In this document: in pieces, positions 27,223 through 43,084 of the stretch
How the letters are laid out: each line of letters starts with the position of its first letter
Position numbering within the stretch: the first letter of the stretch is position 1
Translations under genes and position numbers: made by a program
Notes under the pieces: model-generated
What the model was told of the DNA's origin: nothing
Databases searched by the model: none
The model's input: the letters and a program-made list of their open reading frames with translations, nothing else
Source: Lota lota
Lineage: Eukaryota > Chordata > Actinopteri > Gadiformes > Lotidae
DNA: 64,000 nt
Direction of reading: 5' to 3'
Assembly (NCBI GenBank): GCA_026745465.1
Contig: JACYXH010000090.1
Coordinates: 371,501 to 435,500 of the forward strand

Positions 27223-28421
27223 ACCATGATCTAAAGGTAGGATTTCTATCAAACAGCACTAAGCCGATGGGGGATAGAGTCATCCGATGTGTGTTTGGAA
27301 GGATGGATGTTCTGCTGTTAGGGGAACCGTCCATCCAAATAGCTAGCCTGCCAAGACAAGAGGGCTGGTTTGTCTGGCAGACACAATCCACTAGTCTGTC
27401 CTGAACACCCACCATTCATCTGTGGACAGGCAGGCAGAGCATGCCAGGAGTCACACCGATCCTATTAGAGTGGAACTAGAGAGAGACAGAGAGCAAGCTG
27501 GACACATGCCTCAGTCAGGAAAGGTAAGTTTGAGGAGTAATCTCACACTAGCTTAAAACACTCAAGCGGTACAACAACACTACATTCCACAGTAATGTAA
27601 TCCATACGTTAACGCACTGAGGAGGAAGCACACAGGATCTCCACATGAAGCCACCACAGGTCAGCTGTATCTGGGGGCCTTTTGGGCTGGTTGTCAGAGC
27701 CGATAATGTAGACAACACTCGCCGTTTCCCTCGGCAACGCGGGGTTCAGACTAAAATGATGGAAAATGGCCCGTGTACAAAGAGAGTTTTGTTTTCAATG
27801 CGAAAGCTCACCTCCCAATTGACCAGCTTTCATGTTTACCCCAGGGCCTTTATCAATGGCTGCAGGCCCCCAGGGGCCGCGCCATTAGGACGGGGCCAGT
27901 CTGCACTTAAGACCTGCGAATGAGCAACCCGACTGTAATCAGCATGAAGAAGACTGCAGAGCGGGGGGCTGTCAGGGGTGTGACACACTGGAAGGACAAA
28001 GAGAGCACGGCGCAGGGGTGAGCAATGCTTTCTCCTTTTCATCTTTAAGACGCTGGCTGTGAAATCCAGAATGAAAAGCCATTTGGCGTGCACGTCTCAG
28101 TCGCGCTCATCGCGTCAGCATGACGGGGGCTAATTCTGTTTCGGAAGATTCCTGTATCCAACTAAGAGTGGAAGTGGAACAAAAGAGAGGCACAATTTAC
28201 TACTTGATGAATGTTATTCTGTCTACAGACCATCAGACGACGCAAATGTCACAAAAGGAAAATTCGATATTTTTTATAGTGCATTCATTGTGTATATTAA
28301 AAGAAAACAGGCAATTTATTCATGGAGCAAGTCACTACAAGAGACACATTATTGGCACAGCTAAAATAATTATCATTATTCTTAGACTCCAGATACAGGA
28401 TGACACAGGAGAAACACAACA

Positions 28422-29125
28422 GTACACAACGCAGGTCTATGAGAACAGCCAAAACACAACAGTACACAACGCAGGTATATGAACAGCAGCAACACAACAG
28501 TACACAACACAGGTCTATGATCAGCAGCAACACAACAGTACACAACACAGGTCTTTGATCAGCAGCAACACAACAGTACACAACACAGGTCTATGAACTA
28601 CAGAAACACAACAGTACACAACACAAACCTATGAACTGCAGAAACACAACAGTACACAACACAGGTCTATGATCAGCAGCAACACAACAGTACACAACAC
28701 AGGTCTATGAGAACATATGAAACAAAACAGTACACAACGCAGGTGTATGAACAGCAGAAACAACGCAGGTCTATGAACAGCAGAAACACAACAGTACACA
28801 ACGCAGGTCTATGATCAGCAGCAACACAACAGTACACAACACAGGTCTATGAGAACATATGAAACAAAACAGTACACAACGCAGGTGTATGAACAGCAGA
28901 AACAACGCAGGTCTATGAACAGCAGCAACCCAACAGTACACAACACAGGTCTATGAAGAGCAGCATCACAACAGTACACAACACAGGTCTATGAAGAGCA
29001 GCAACACAACAGTACACAACACAGGTCTATGAAGAGCAGAAACACAACAGTACACAACACAGGTCTATGAAGAGCAGCATCACAACAGTACACAACACAG
29101 GTCTATGAAGAGCAGCAACACAACC
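28422..29125. repeat. 38-bp minisatellite with an internal duplication
   Basis: About 18 copies of a unit containing AACACAACAGTACACAACAC followed by AGGTCTATGA and a variable AACAGCAG or TCAGCAGC end. A block with GAACATATGAAACAAAACAG and a shortened GAAACAACGCAGG copy occurs twice (about 28708-28790 and 28850-28925), so a multi-unit segment was copied as a whole. Confidence 0.94.
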
Positions 29126-29404
29126 CAGTGTTTCTCAGGCATGACCAGTGGGAGTTGCAGCAGTAAAAGTAGGGTACGTGTGAAGGAGGGGAGAAAACGA
29201 AACGAGGGGCACGGAGGGAAAGCACACTCTTTAGACGACATGGTGGAAGGGTAGTGACATGTGTGTGATGGAAAGTGCAGAAGAAGAGCGAGAGAGGGAG
29301 GCTCCAGGGAGAGGAGCTATAGGCGAAAGTGACTGCTGAAGAACTCCCATCACGCCGGCCCTCACTGGAGGACTCAGGAGCCCGTGACTACTGAGCTGTC
29401 AAGC

Positions 29405-29582
29405 AACACACATGCAGACGCACACACACACACACACGTGCACGCACACACAAAAACACACGCATGCGCACGCACACACACAAAAACACAGACACATGCA
29501 CACACACAAAATGCACACGCACATACATACATACATATATACACACACACACACAACCACAACCAAACACACACACACACAC
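29405..29582. repeat. compound (CA)n microsatellite
   Basis: CA with AAAA, CG, TG and ATAC interruptions. Confidence 0.92.
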
Positions 29583-32500
29583 CTGGAACAATATTATATC
29601 CAGTTGATGTCTATTACAGAGAACAAACCCAGATGATTGTTCATGGTTGGGAAGAAATCAAGGAGTTTCTACACATTCTTAAGAGATGCACTCTGACTCA
29701 TTTCTGAACTTCTCAACGAGACACTAGTCTCTTTATGAGACACTGGAAAGGAAACCACTTCAACAATATCCATCTTTATGTCCCCAAATGTCAGGCAAAA
29801 CCTCAAAAGATGAATTGATATATTCAGGCAAAAGAAAGTTCAACTTGACATTAAAATGCAACAGAGAACTGTATGTTTCCGATGCATGTCCAATCAATTA
29901 ACTATATCCCAAGGCTATAAGGAATATTATTGTACGGAATATGGCATGGATTATGGCCCTGAGATAGTCAAGTATTTACTCAAAAGCGGTCACACTGTGG
30001 AATTATACTGTGTAAATCCCAGAATAATGTTACATTAAAATGAATTTCCATTTTCCTCAAAACGCATCCACCATTCCATTAAGTGGCTCAATTTCTGACC
30101 CAGCAACGCATGAGATCCTTAACCCCTTTAACTATATATGTGTAACAAGTCCACCTTTGCCACATGGCGCTTCATTCGCTTGTATGAATTATGCATCGGC
30201 CTTGATGCATAATGGCGCGTTCATGCGTTTACATAAAGATAACCTGAAACTCAAACATGCTCTGCTCCTCCATTACCCCTCCAGGACACCCCATGGACCT
30301 CCAGCGCTACTAAAGCCCTGGGTGACCCGAGCCAGTGTGCGGTTGTAGTCGGGCACTGGTCTCTGAAGCAGCGGCTGAGACGAAACCCTCGCTGGGGATG
30401 AAAGATGGGATCAACGCGCGGTAACGAGCCGAAGCAGGGAGGCGGTAAAGTGCGCTGAACCACAGAGCGAGGGGGGAGGGCGGTTCACCTGCTGCACATC
30501 AGCGGCTCACCTTTCAAAGAGTCCTCTGTAGCATCGCAAGGTTGTTTTATCGCAGAGTCCCCGAAAGATCCATCAATATGCACCCAGGGCCGCCCAGTCA
30601 CTGCCAACACCCTTGAGATGAGCTCAATCCCGGGGATGAAAGAGCTCCTTGAAAGACAGCAGGGAGGATTTGTCTGGGTGGTTCGAAGACGAGGAAAAAT
30701 CCAACTAGACAGAACATCTCTGCTTAGCGTCTCATATAATTAGTGAGCCAGTGAACGCCACATCTTCTAAATGAGTAAACCAGCTGCTCATTACTAGGGG
30801 AGAGCCACAATGACAAGGAGATATTGTGAGGACATTTTGCTTATTTTGTAGATTGTGAAAACAAATGTTCCAGGGCGATGAAAAGAGCTCAAAACATCTC
30901 AGAAAAAAGGTCTCAAAGAACATCAGAGGTGTACCCACATCTAAATATCCAGCTTCTGTGTGTATCAGCTGTACATATTCAAGTGGGGACATTTCATTTA
31001 CTGATTATTGTTAATGCTGCTGTACTGCCTAACCTATGAACTGTTTTTATTGAGTTTTTGTGTTTCTTAACTGTAATGTTATGTAATAAGTTATGTTGTT
31101 GACCTGCCCGGTGTCTAGGACGTTATGTCACTTCAAGCAGAAGCTGTCCTTGAAAATCTCGTTGTGTTAATCACTGCCCTTTAACTATCAAGGGTAGGAA
31201 AACCGACACAACCACAGTTAATCCATGTGCTTTATCAAAAGCCACCAGGCATGACATGACTTACACAAAGTTCTGGGTTCAAATGTACCGGGCGGTGCAC
31301 ATATTGCATTCATTTCCTGCAAGATAATTTCGACATTATAATTATAATCTGCTCCCATTTTTTAACCAAGCAGAAATAATTTGTGGCTCTATGGTGGTGA
31401 ACAATGTGTGGGACTACACGGTATCACCACTGTCAGAAAACGTAACGCAAGCATTTTGGCGCTTGGGCTCGGGAATGTACAGCTAAGTCAATGAGGACTT
31501 AGGGTTAGGATTTTATCAAGTGTCTGAATGATCAAAACAAAGTTTAGTGGCAATGGGTTAATCCATTGGGAAGATATATCATTTAGGAGAATTCAACTGT
31601 GGTGGCTTTTCTCCAATCTTCATCTCCTTGGCTGTTATGGAAATGAACCAAAGCCTTCCAACCAGTCTATTAAAAAATAAAAGTTGAAATGATTTTCATG
31701 CAAAAACGACCTACAGGAGACAAACTCACCCCGTGGCTCATTGCTTACATACCAATTAAAATGATAAGCTGCCAGGCAAAGCAATAAATATGATAACAAC
31801 TGCCGTTTTATGGTCCCTTGAAGGTGGACAATGAGCAAAAGTGTGGCACTAATTGTCGCCCACGTGACTGCAGAACAGTCACACATCTAAATAACTGTCA
31901 AATGTATCAACAAAGCCTCTTCCTTCGTCACCCCTTGGTGGAAAATAAGCAACCCATTGTGCTATTGAGGGCTATACAAAGACATATGGGAGCCATCTTG
32001 AATAGAACAGGGTGACTCCAAATATATTAAAGAGGTTGAAAGGTGAACTATTGAAATCCAGCAAATCACAGACAATCAAGTATGAATACAAATTCAAAAT
32101 GTCAGTGTTTATCAGACAGTGCAACCTTGAGGAAAATAGATGCTATGTAACTGGTTATGATTCATCACGACCAGAGGAGGTCACTGTGGAGTTACCCTGG
32201 AGACGTCACACTATCCTAGTGGTGGAACGACTGGGAGCTAACAGCTAAACTAATCCATCTAAATGCTTTGTGTTGCTTTGGTACACTTCATAGTGAGGTT
32301 AAGATTTTAAAGAGATACTGCTATCCCTTGAGCTGGGTCTAGATGGAACATTCAATCTGTAGATGGCTTTCCTTTAAAAAAAAAAAGTTCTTCCCCTGGG
32401 TCTTTGTAGACCTGTAAACAGTCAGGCTGTAAAGCCTGGGTCCTGTTCAACACATGTCAGACTGCTGTGTGTCGTGGTTAAGCTGTGGGCTTAGCCCATC

Positions 32501-33195
32501 AAAGTTATGGCGGCCAAAAGCACCAGGCCTTTGTGGCTCAGGCATCAGTCACGCTCCTAATTAAGCCAGTGTTTCTCTGTTGTCCCCTGTGATGTTTTCA
32601 TGAAGAGAACACCCAATTGGCTGGTCCTTTCCACAATGCTGTAGATTATCCAATCTGTCAGGAAATGACTGAAAAACCACAAAATACGGCCTCAATCTGA
32701 GAAACCGCTTCCTCCGAAAGCCAGCAAAGATTGCTGGATAAGGACGATTCATGATGGGTGGTAAATGTTGTTGCGGTTGTATGACTTGGGACTCTTTGAC
32801 CACAAGATGGATTAGGTAATGCGTTAGCAGCCTGAGTGAACATACCCTCTATCTAATCTCTTCACTCACATCACTGTTTCTTAAATAGGAGAGGTTGGTA
32901 CAACATGCCACGCGATACTAGGATGTCGAATTCTCATCCTGGTCTGAAAATTAAATAATATCCACATAGAATGTGTTTTACATTGAGTGTGACACCTGGT
33001 TGCCTCAACAATTTAGCAGGGATGAGCCAGAGAAAATACAGCATTACGGCCCGAGTTGTTTCCGACGCCGACCTGAGACATTTCGTGCGGTATGTGTTTA
33101 TTAACACTAGGTGTGAACTCTCTCCCTGTGGCTTTTCACACTTACCTGTAAAGGACGGCCGCAGACGAGTGCTGCCTGCGGTCGGTCGTCCCCCA

Positions 33196-33230
33196 GTCCC
33201 ATCCCAGCCCCACCGCGGCTGGGATGGGAC
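33196..33230. repeat. perfect 14-bp GC-rich inverted repeat
   Basis: GTCCCATCCCAGCC at 33196-33209 is exactly complementary to GGCTGGGATGGGAC at 33217-33230, with a 7-base loop. It lies in a GC-rich stretch of the intron. No role is known to me. Confidence 0.9.
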
Positions 33231-35783
33231 GGCCTCTATAAACCCCCATCATGTCTGTCCATTTACCCCCTCAGAACCCTCGTGGGAATGTGCCTTTAAT
33301 GAGTGTTCCTTCTTCCCTTTCCCGGGTCCTTTTCACCTTCACAGACGGTGCCCTCCGCCAGCCCCACGCCCTTCCTCTGGGCCTCTCACTGTCATTGTAA
33401 ATGTGCATTTCATCAGTGCTGCCTCTGATGGGTTGGAAACAACCATGAAAAAACCAATATGGCCTCAGGATGTTGTAAAATAAAAGGTGGGTTGCCCCTG
33501 TGATTGGACTTCAGCAGAATAACTGAATCACATCACTGTATATACTTGCATGTCATTCATTCTGTGCTATAGGTGTTGCGCCGTCTTATGCATGTAAAGC
33601 ACAATTCAGTTAATTGTGCATACCATTTGAGTACCATCGCTGCTGCACTTTTGTTTTGGTAGGAGGGGCAGCATGGAGTTCATATGAAATTAGGCTGCAC
33701 AGGCAAAATCCTCACTATAAAAAAAAAAGAGTGCAGCTCACAGGAACGTTTTAAAAAGCAATCACAAGCTAGTCTGCAATCTTTAACTCAAATTAAACGT
33801 GATTAAATGTTCTTCCCATTACAAACATCACAATCAAGCTCAATCAAGACGAACCCAGTGTACGAAATCATGAAGCAAGTATTCTTTGTTTAAATACACA
33901 ATTAACGTCAAAACAACACAAGTATACAAATGTGACAATGGTCTGCCAGATGTCCACAGTGCAGGCCTACACCCTATACAGATGAACACATTGTATGCTA
34001 CAGAACAGATCAAAGCCACCACCACTATAAACAAAGAGTAGATAGTCCACAGATGAGACCCAGATGTGAACGAAGCCAAAGTGTTCACTCTAAGGAGTTC
34101 AATCCTCATTGCCATGTCTTTAGAAAACAAAGGCACAGGTTGAAACAACTTAGGAGACTAAACTATGTCCTGAGGCTTTGAAGACAGCACTCACCCACAG
34201 CTGCTGACAAGTGGGTTCTCAACACAGCAAAGAGACGAACCGAGAGCCGGGAGGGTAGGACGCTCGGACTGAGAGTAAACAAACGGCCGTTAAGAGTGGA
34301 CCAAGCGTAAACAAGTAGTGCCATCGTCAGGACCACCATCCTGACAGAAGCTGATCAAACGGAGAGGGGGACAGGCACAAACACATCTCCTGTGCGCTCG
34401 GGAAGCTGAAATGTAAATTCAAAACCGCTGGGAAGCAGAGCAATGCAAGCGTTCCCAGTGCTACTCCTCACGGCGCTGGAGTTTCGGCATTTTCTAAAGG
34501 AGTGTATTTCAACACACAGAAGGCTGAAGGCTAAAGCGGTAGACTAGCTTCTAGCCAGAAAGCGCTGTCACTCCTGGAACGGTGTCAGATGTTCAACACT
34601 GACACAAATCATCAGAAGGTAGACTGAAAACTTTTGCTTCCACACAACTTCCACAGAGAAGTGCAATTCCATGAGAAGGGTAAAAAAAAAAGAAGCATGT
34701 TGCAAAGAACAAGTAATAGGCAATGTACTCGTAGTGCACTTCATTTGTCTGGCTGACGATGCTGGCCTTTGGTCGGGGAGGAAAAGGTTTCCTCTGTCAG
34801 ATAGCCAAGCAGAGAGGACCATCTCTGATGACAGTAGCCGGATTGCCTCAGTACCTCTATATCATGTTGGCTTCATAGAGGAAGAGCCAGCAGAGGTGAG
34901 GTCTGGGAGATGATGAGGTGGGGAAGGTGTAGCTGAAGGATCACAAAATCTAATTCCAAGACTAGCCTGCCCCAGCTCCTCCCGTGTCTCTGAGCTACGG
35001 TTACATTCACACAAGAACCAGCATCCTTTTCACAAAGGCTTCTGAAGCCATTAATGCAATGAGCTGGAGTTCCTTTCTGGGATGGGAATACATTAACTTC
35101 TAGTAAAGCTCCCCACGCAGTTTTGTTTCGTCCTATAATTAATTGCATCATGGTTTCTGGTAATGCAGGAACCATCCTTAGTTTTTTGCTCCTACCACAA
35201 TAAATATTCAGAGCTAAGATGAAAAAGTTTAAAACATAATTATAAACAAACTTCAATCATGTTTAAAGAAGAATAGGATTGGTGGCCTATTCTCCTTTAT
35301 CAGAAATCAGAAAATGTAAATATGTGGGTGAATGGGTTTATTAAACTGAGGTTATGATTAAATTATTATTTAGCATGTTCATAATGTGCCAATGCAGAAA
35401 TTCCATTATAATACTGTTATATTATAATATATTCTAATCACTGGAATGTTTTTTTCCTGCCAATTCGTTTTGAGCATATGTTGGCATATGGTAGCATATG
35501 TTAGCGTATGTAAATTTTTCCATGCAGTTCTTATTAAATGTACATGTATGTAAAACCTTTCTTGACTCCCTGTCCTAGCCTCTCATCTTCCCATGATTAT
35601 TCAGTAGACCCGTCAATTCAGAGTAACACACAGTGAATACAGAAGGGCTAATCATGTTGCTCTGGGATGGTGAGGTAGACAGCTGGTACCAACCTACAAA
35701 AGCAGGTACCAACCTGAGACAGCAGGTCTGGGAAAGGGGTCTGGGTTTGGTACCCCCATTTTTTAATGATTTGAAAAATGTTA

Positions 35784-36110
<327 letters not shown>

Positions 36111-38777
36111 TCAGGGATGATGTTGAGGATATTGAAGCCGCTATCGTTCTAATGTCCCCCAGTCTGAGCACTGATGTTGTAAAGTCATGAATTAATAACT
36201 GGGGCAATGGAGCGAATTGAGTGGATTACTACTGCCTATCTATCATACATACATTATGCAGTAGAAACCTTCCCACATTTGAAACTCAACTTTATTTATA
36301 TTGAAACGGCATAAACTTCAGAGCTTCTTTGTTCATGACAGATCATAGTCCTTGACCACTGATTAAGCTATGTGCAGTGTGCACCCTTTAGATTTTCCCA
36401 CCATCAACAAACCTATCTAAACAACCACAAAGTATTAACAATACTAAATATCTAACTTTCTGACTAAACTTATTGTGCTATCAAACCAAACCTGTGGCAA
36501 CCTTTGAATCATGAGAGGTAGAGAAGAAAAAACGTTTAATCTGGCACGACTCTATGGAAAATAGATTAATGAGAATGTGAAGGGAAGCCATGTTGGGAAT
36601 ATTGATTCTCAGGTAGGGGTCAGTGGGTTTCTTTCATGCCAGAAGGCCAAAGGAAGAAGGGTAAATAAGGCTGTTAGATAACATGTGACTCATTGAACAC
36701 ACCGGTTGATAACATGCTGAAGAGGCTTACTACCCAAACTGGGCAAAACCATTTAGCAAGCAACATCCAGCATGCCATTTCCCACAATGCATCATAGTCC
36801 CTAGTGCCTTAACATACAGAACAGTAATACAAATGAACTGAAGTGCACCTGATACATTTCATATAGACCAATATGCCAAGGGCAAGAGTGGATCTTGCCT
36901 TTGACACGGCCAGGTTCACAATAATGTTTCCAGCGTGGCAGCAAGGCTACGGTTTAAATGAGATAACCTAACTTGTGGGAAAGCGCCCTGGAGCGTCTCC
37001 TCTGTATACTCTGCACACACTAGCAAGATAAACCAGCATATGCGCCAACAGCAGCACTCTGCCCTGTGGGCTAATCTGCTAACCATGAGTCTTGGGATAG
37101 AAACAAGTCTTGTATGCAAGGGAAATAAGGAAATAAGGTTTTGGATTTCTTGGTTATTTTCTATAACAAATGACTCAGCGCAGAAGAACCTGTTGAGCCG
37201 GTCGAGCTAGAAGAGAATAAAACCCATTTGACATTTAAGACACTTTCTTTCCTGCAATTGCGCCCATACTTTCAAAAGTTCTGTTGAATCGGAAAGGGTA
37301 ACCAATATTATATTCTTGTTAGCAATTCCAATTCTTGTTAGCAATTCCAATTCCATACCTAGACCTTTATACTGCACTCTGTCTCTGGCTTTAACCACAG
37401 ACTTTAATCACTGAAAGAAACAGCTCTGCAAAAATCTGTATGTTGCAAAAATTACACATAAATAAGGTCCTGCATCACTGAGACCAATGTTTCCTGGAAG
37501 GCCGACCTCGCCACGGAGACAGCAAGAAGCAAAGTCATCGATTCTGTGGCATCAAAGTTCTCCCACCAGAGATAATGTATGAATGATCCACCTCAAATAA
37601 TACAGCTCATGCGTCAGCAGGCCTCGCTCGGTCATCATCGCAGATGTGGCGAACCACAGCTACGACAATTCCCTTTTGGTTCTGTTTTCTGGACCGCGGG
37701 TTTCTTGTATGGGGGAGACCTCAGCAGATTAGCAATGATGGCAGGCTGCAGTCAAGGCTTTTCGACCACTCACACATAAGACGGAGGCGTGAGAGCCTTG
37801 AGTGTTCTGCTTTGCTCCACGGTGAACTGTGAGCGTTGTTGGCCTTGGAACTAATCTGAAACAGAGAGTTGTTTTCCACCAGCCCGGCTCTCCACAGGGG
37901 ACACAGAGCAGTCCTGTGTTTTTAAAAGGTTTTTTATCCCCAACAAAAGAGAGTACCAGAGACAGGAAATGGTCACTGGTCTGCACTCCCATGGACACAT
38001 TGTAAGACTTGTGATGTCTGGTCACACTGCCAAGGCCAGGACCTTTAAAAACATTGACCCCAGTGGGAACGACTGGCCTGAGATCAGCATTCATGTACAT
38101 CAAGGTTAGCATTGATACAGGAGGTCCTGACAAGAGTCCAATGCTATGAAGGAACCCATGTACAACTGCAGGACTTCCCATATCTGATAATGACATGTCA
38201 TTCTTCACACAACAACTTCCTGCCTAAGTGGTTCACCAGTCCCCAATCATTAGAGACGTATTTAAAGGGAGCTTTCTCAACAGGACACTACTCGTACTTC
38301 TTAACAAGTCTTTCGACAATTAAACAGGTTAGACATGGATCCCTTCTTTCATTTGATCCAGAATTGGAAACCAAAGACCAGTAAAACTTGACAGAGACCT
38401 CATGTTTTATAAACACTCTTCTGGAGTAGTTATTGTGCATGTATGGAAAACGATGCTTCCTAACGAAAAAAAACTGATTTATTTAGCCTATGGTTCATTA
38501 TTTGGGGAGTGATCCCGTTTTGCATACTTTAAGTAAATATGTAATTAATTTCATTCTGTATCAATTAATACAACATAAAGTATGTCCCATGTCCTATGAA
38601 GGTCAATATATAACTATATAACTGAAGCAATGATAAACCAATTTAATAATAGATTTGTTTCCCCCTTGCTCGAACGATGCGATCTGTTGTGCTACGTCGC
38701 TCTGCTGTTCTGCACTAAACAGCAACATGGCTGGTTCCCCGTAGCACCGGCGTGTTATACGACAGGGGCGAGGGATA

Positions 38778-38832
38778 ATGAGAGTGAGAGAGACAGAGAG
38801 CGAGAGAATGAGAAAGAGAGAGAGAGAGAGCG
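38778..38832. repeat. impure (GA)n
   Basis: Short GA tract with GACA and GAAT interruptions. Confidence 0.88.
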
Positions 38833-40639
38833 CGCCATTCATACAGAACTTAAAACTGTTACAAGGGCAATTAACCTAAACACTCCTGTATCACAATACC
38901 GCCATTGTGAGGTGGCCAGTAAAACGGAGGCCAGAAACCTACTGAGAATTGTCAAGTGAGAGGTGGGAAAGAGCTTTCTTTATGGCAACCAAAGATATGC
39001 GGGGAGTCAGTGAGTTGATGACATCATCTTGTGCCAGTACAATTGTGTAAAAGTTCCAGCACACACAAATGAAGGACTCCATTGTGAATGTTGAGGTTCC
39101 ATATTCCCGTTGTCACTACACCGTGTTATTTTGTGAACCTCCAAATAAATCATATTCTAATTCAACAAATAATATACCATTCCTTATATACAAATGCACA
39201 CTTTTTGATGTGGAAACCTCAAAAAGACTCCGATATGATCCTTCAAACGCATACACCTAAATAGGTTACTCAGCCATTGGAACATTCTATGGATCTGTCC
39301 AGGCCAGGCCGTAAAGGAGGCACAACGCTGGTTTCAGCCATGTTGCATGCATGTTGAAGAGGTTAGTGCACAGTGGTAATTAAGGGCGATGGTTCTGAAA
39401 ACAAGAGGCGCCACATAAAAGATGGTGGTCCGAGTGCCTGGTCGTCGGCTGACTGGCCTGCCAGCTGACCCATGCCATACAACGCAGAGGACAATGAGGA
39501 CATGCGCCAGGCCTATTTCAGTTGCTTTCCCAAACTTCTTGTTGGGATGAGGCCTGCAATTTCAGCCCCTGCAGTGGTCAAGGAAGCAAGCCCTGTCTAA
39601 TTATACTGTGCTGCCCCAAAATAATGTCAAAATGATTGCATGCTTTCATTTCCTCATCAAAAGAAGGACCCAAACGAAGGCCGGAGCCCACATGGGCATG
39701 TCATCAGAAAGGACACGCCGTGCCAAGAGCCATTTTATTGTTGAGACGTTTAACTAAATAATCATTAGAGATCGATCGTTGGGAGAAAATCAACGGCTAG
39801 AACTACGTAGCCCACAGTCGCTTAAATAAATATTTAGTCCAACGAAAACAGCTTTGGTTTAGTGTTCCAAGGGAGAATCTACAAATATAAACTACCTTGT
39901 TGATACGTTCAGCCATAATTTGAATGTACGGTATACGCCGGCCAGTGGTTGGTGCCCTCCAGCTCTAAAGCCTTGTTACTATGTGTATTCAGGAAGTGGA
40001 CCAGTTTCAACAAAATGAAAACAAAACATTGATTCTGGAGTGTGTTAGCTTTCTGAAGTAAATCTATGCTGTCGATAGAACCCCCTCCCCCAGCCTTCCC
40101 AGTAAAGCGGGATGTTTTCAATGTACGCCAGAGAAACAAATCGAGAACGTAACCTTGAGCCTTTTGTAGACACTTGGTATTCAAAGTGAGAAGCCAAGCG
40201 TTCTGCACAGGATATCCATTACGGACATCAGATGTTTACTCGGATAGTGTCTAGAGTTCATTTTCTTCTTCCTGGAAGAACAAATACCAATTATGCATAT
40301 GTGATCAACTGTGAGGCCTTTAAATGTGCTCTTTGAAACGTGTGTGCTGTGTGCGTTGGTGAGTTTGTGCTGGCTTGTGATCGTGCTTCCTGTGGGAGAA
40401 AGAGTCTGAACATTATTAGCTTTCTTTTTAATGTGATGAACCACGGCCACGGCGAAAGGCTATAATGAATGCAGATTCTTTAAGTCAACACACAAAGCCA
40501 CATAACCATGGGAAGGTCCACCAATAGGGAGGCTCTGCTGCCAGACCGAGGACCAATCGGAGTCCCCGTGTTCTTCCCTGACCACAGTGACAGATAAACA
40601 AAAGCTGTCATGGTTAACACACAGACAGCCCACAGAGAG

Positions 40640-40870
40640 GAGCGAGAGATGGAGAGGCAGACCGAGAGAGAGACGGCGAGAGAGACACAGCGAGGCAGAC
40701 AGAGAGACAGAGAGAGAGAGAGAGATACAGAGAGACAGAGAGGGAGAGAAAGACAGACAGAGAGACACAGAGAGAGAGACAGAGAGAGAGATTGAGAGAG
40801 AGAGGGGAGAGAGAGACACAAACAGAGTGAGAGCAAGAGAGAGAGAGAGACAGAGAGAGAAAGACACACA
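40640..40870. repeat. GA/GACA-rich tract
   Basis: Impure GA with GACA, GACGGC and GGGA interruptions. The long open frames over it are repeat translations. Confidence 0.92.
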
Positions 40871-41815
40871 CACAGACCTGTTAAAGGCTAGCAGAGTGTG
40901 GAGTGGAGGTTTATAATAAAAGAGCCAAAAGATTGAATATGATTGTTTCACAAAAAAACATCTGCTTTGAAACAAACAACCCAATAAAACAACACGTCAC
41001 AGTCAAATTGACTTGTTAAAGCGCTGGCAAATAGCTCCGATGTTTTTCCCATAGGACCGTTCTAACCTCGGGACTGCCTCAGACACTGTCGCCATGGTAA
41101 CAGTCAAAATACAAAGCGGTCCGACAAAAGACTGAAACGTCCGGACTAATAAGGGCAGCCTCTCTGGAATACGTTGTTCACCATATTAATAAGACCGGGA
41201 GATACCATCTCAGCCCCACGGCGGGACCATCAGTCACCTCGCTTCATCTCCAGGTGTACCAATCAGGCGGAAGATGACAGAGAAGGCAATTACAACGGCA
41301 TCTTCCTTTTTTAATATATTGTACTCGGCTTCATTAGTTTCACATTCCCTCGTTTATTAAAGCAACAAACAGAATAGCAGCAGCCCTCCTGTGAGAGGAA
41401 TATCTTCTACTTTTTAAAAGACAACAAGTCAGTCCGGTATTAAATGTAATCGATCGGCCGCGAGTGTCTGGATAACTTTATTGATCAGAGATGTACCTCT
41501 TTTTTGTTAAAAACCCATTGGGGGCGAGACAGGCACAGAGCGGCTTTTACTTTGATGTCGTCAGGAACAGGAAGTGTAATGGGAAGCTCTAAAACCTTCA
41601 CCACAAATCCTCACACACACACTAATGAGAACAAATTAACTGCTTAATGCTGAGCTAAGCTACTACAGACATAGCTAGTCTGCAATTTAGTGTGGATCCA
41701 GGATGCTCTCTCTCTCCCTCTCACTCCCCATCTCCCCCACTGCCCAGAGCTCTGGAATGTCTTCACCACTAGCAACAGGGGGAGGGAGACAGGAGGGGAG
41801 GGGTCTGTGTGTATT

Positions 41816-41967
<152 letters not shown>

Positions 41968-42901
41968 GGGTTGGCACCATGACATTTCCCATTCCTCCTC
42001 TACAGCCAATTTAACTGAGTATGGGAAAAAAGCTGAGCCATATTGTCTGAGCCAGACAATATCTTTCCCACAATTTATTTAAATCCCATTTCCTAACAGG
42101 GAGATATTAGCGTGGGCATTACGATGCAGAGAAGTATGCCATGCAAGCTCGTAGCATGGAGGAAGGCTCCTTTAATTAAACCATCACCTTGCTGACAACA
42201 ACAACAAACTGCTTGCCTAACACAAGCACTCACATTACAGTGTGGCATAAAAACAACTGACCTGGGAAGCACAGATGGTACGACTGCATGAAGCTACAGA
42301 TTCATGCTCTTCTTAACGGCCCACCAAGGCATACAGAGAGACTACTTTTGCTTGGACAGCTATGGCTCACCGAGCATGTTGTTCTGAGAGCCACTGTCAG
42401 AACAGTAGTACATCCCTCAGGTGTTAGGTAAACAACTGAATAAAGAGTAAAGAGTCGTTTCTCACTGCATTAAGTCAGCGAAACCTGTAAATGAAGATGG
42501 GCTAACCGTTGTAAGTTTTGTTGCTAAATATGATGCACTGAATACATGGATCCTCAGGTTACAGAGATGTAATGGATAGAAGGTCTTTGCAGTCCGGTGA
42601 ATGGCCTGTTCTGTTCCTTTTTGCCCAGTTCTGTCATTGATTTAAACTGCACTGATGCAGATTCCAATCAACTTATGAATAAAACAAAGCAAGCAAACAA
42701 GAGTATTGAATGTTGTATTTTTAACATGTTTTGTGTGAGTTGACAGTGAAGTAACAACAGAACCCCCATATAAGCCCATGTACTTGACTTGGCTCAGCAA
42801 TTTTCCAAGAAAAAGTATGTGTTCAATAAAAACTTAAAGCTCTATCGATGCTGATCTCCTGCTGGCAGAAGCTTCTTGGGAGATGTTCACACTGGCACCA
42901 T

Positions 42902-43084
<183 letters not shown>

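Noticed and set aside
32971-33483. Open frame of 170 codons on the plus strand around the GC-rich hairpin
   Set aside because: The sequence has no family resemblance, lacks exon signals and contains a low-complexity Pro/Ser stretch; treated as chance.
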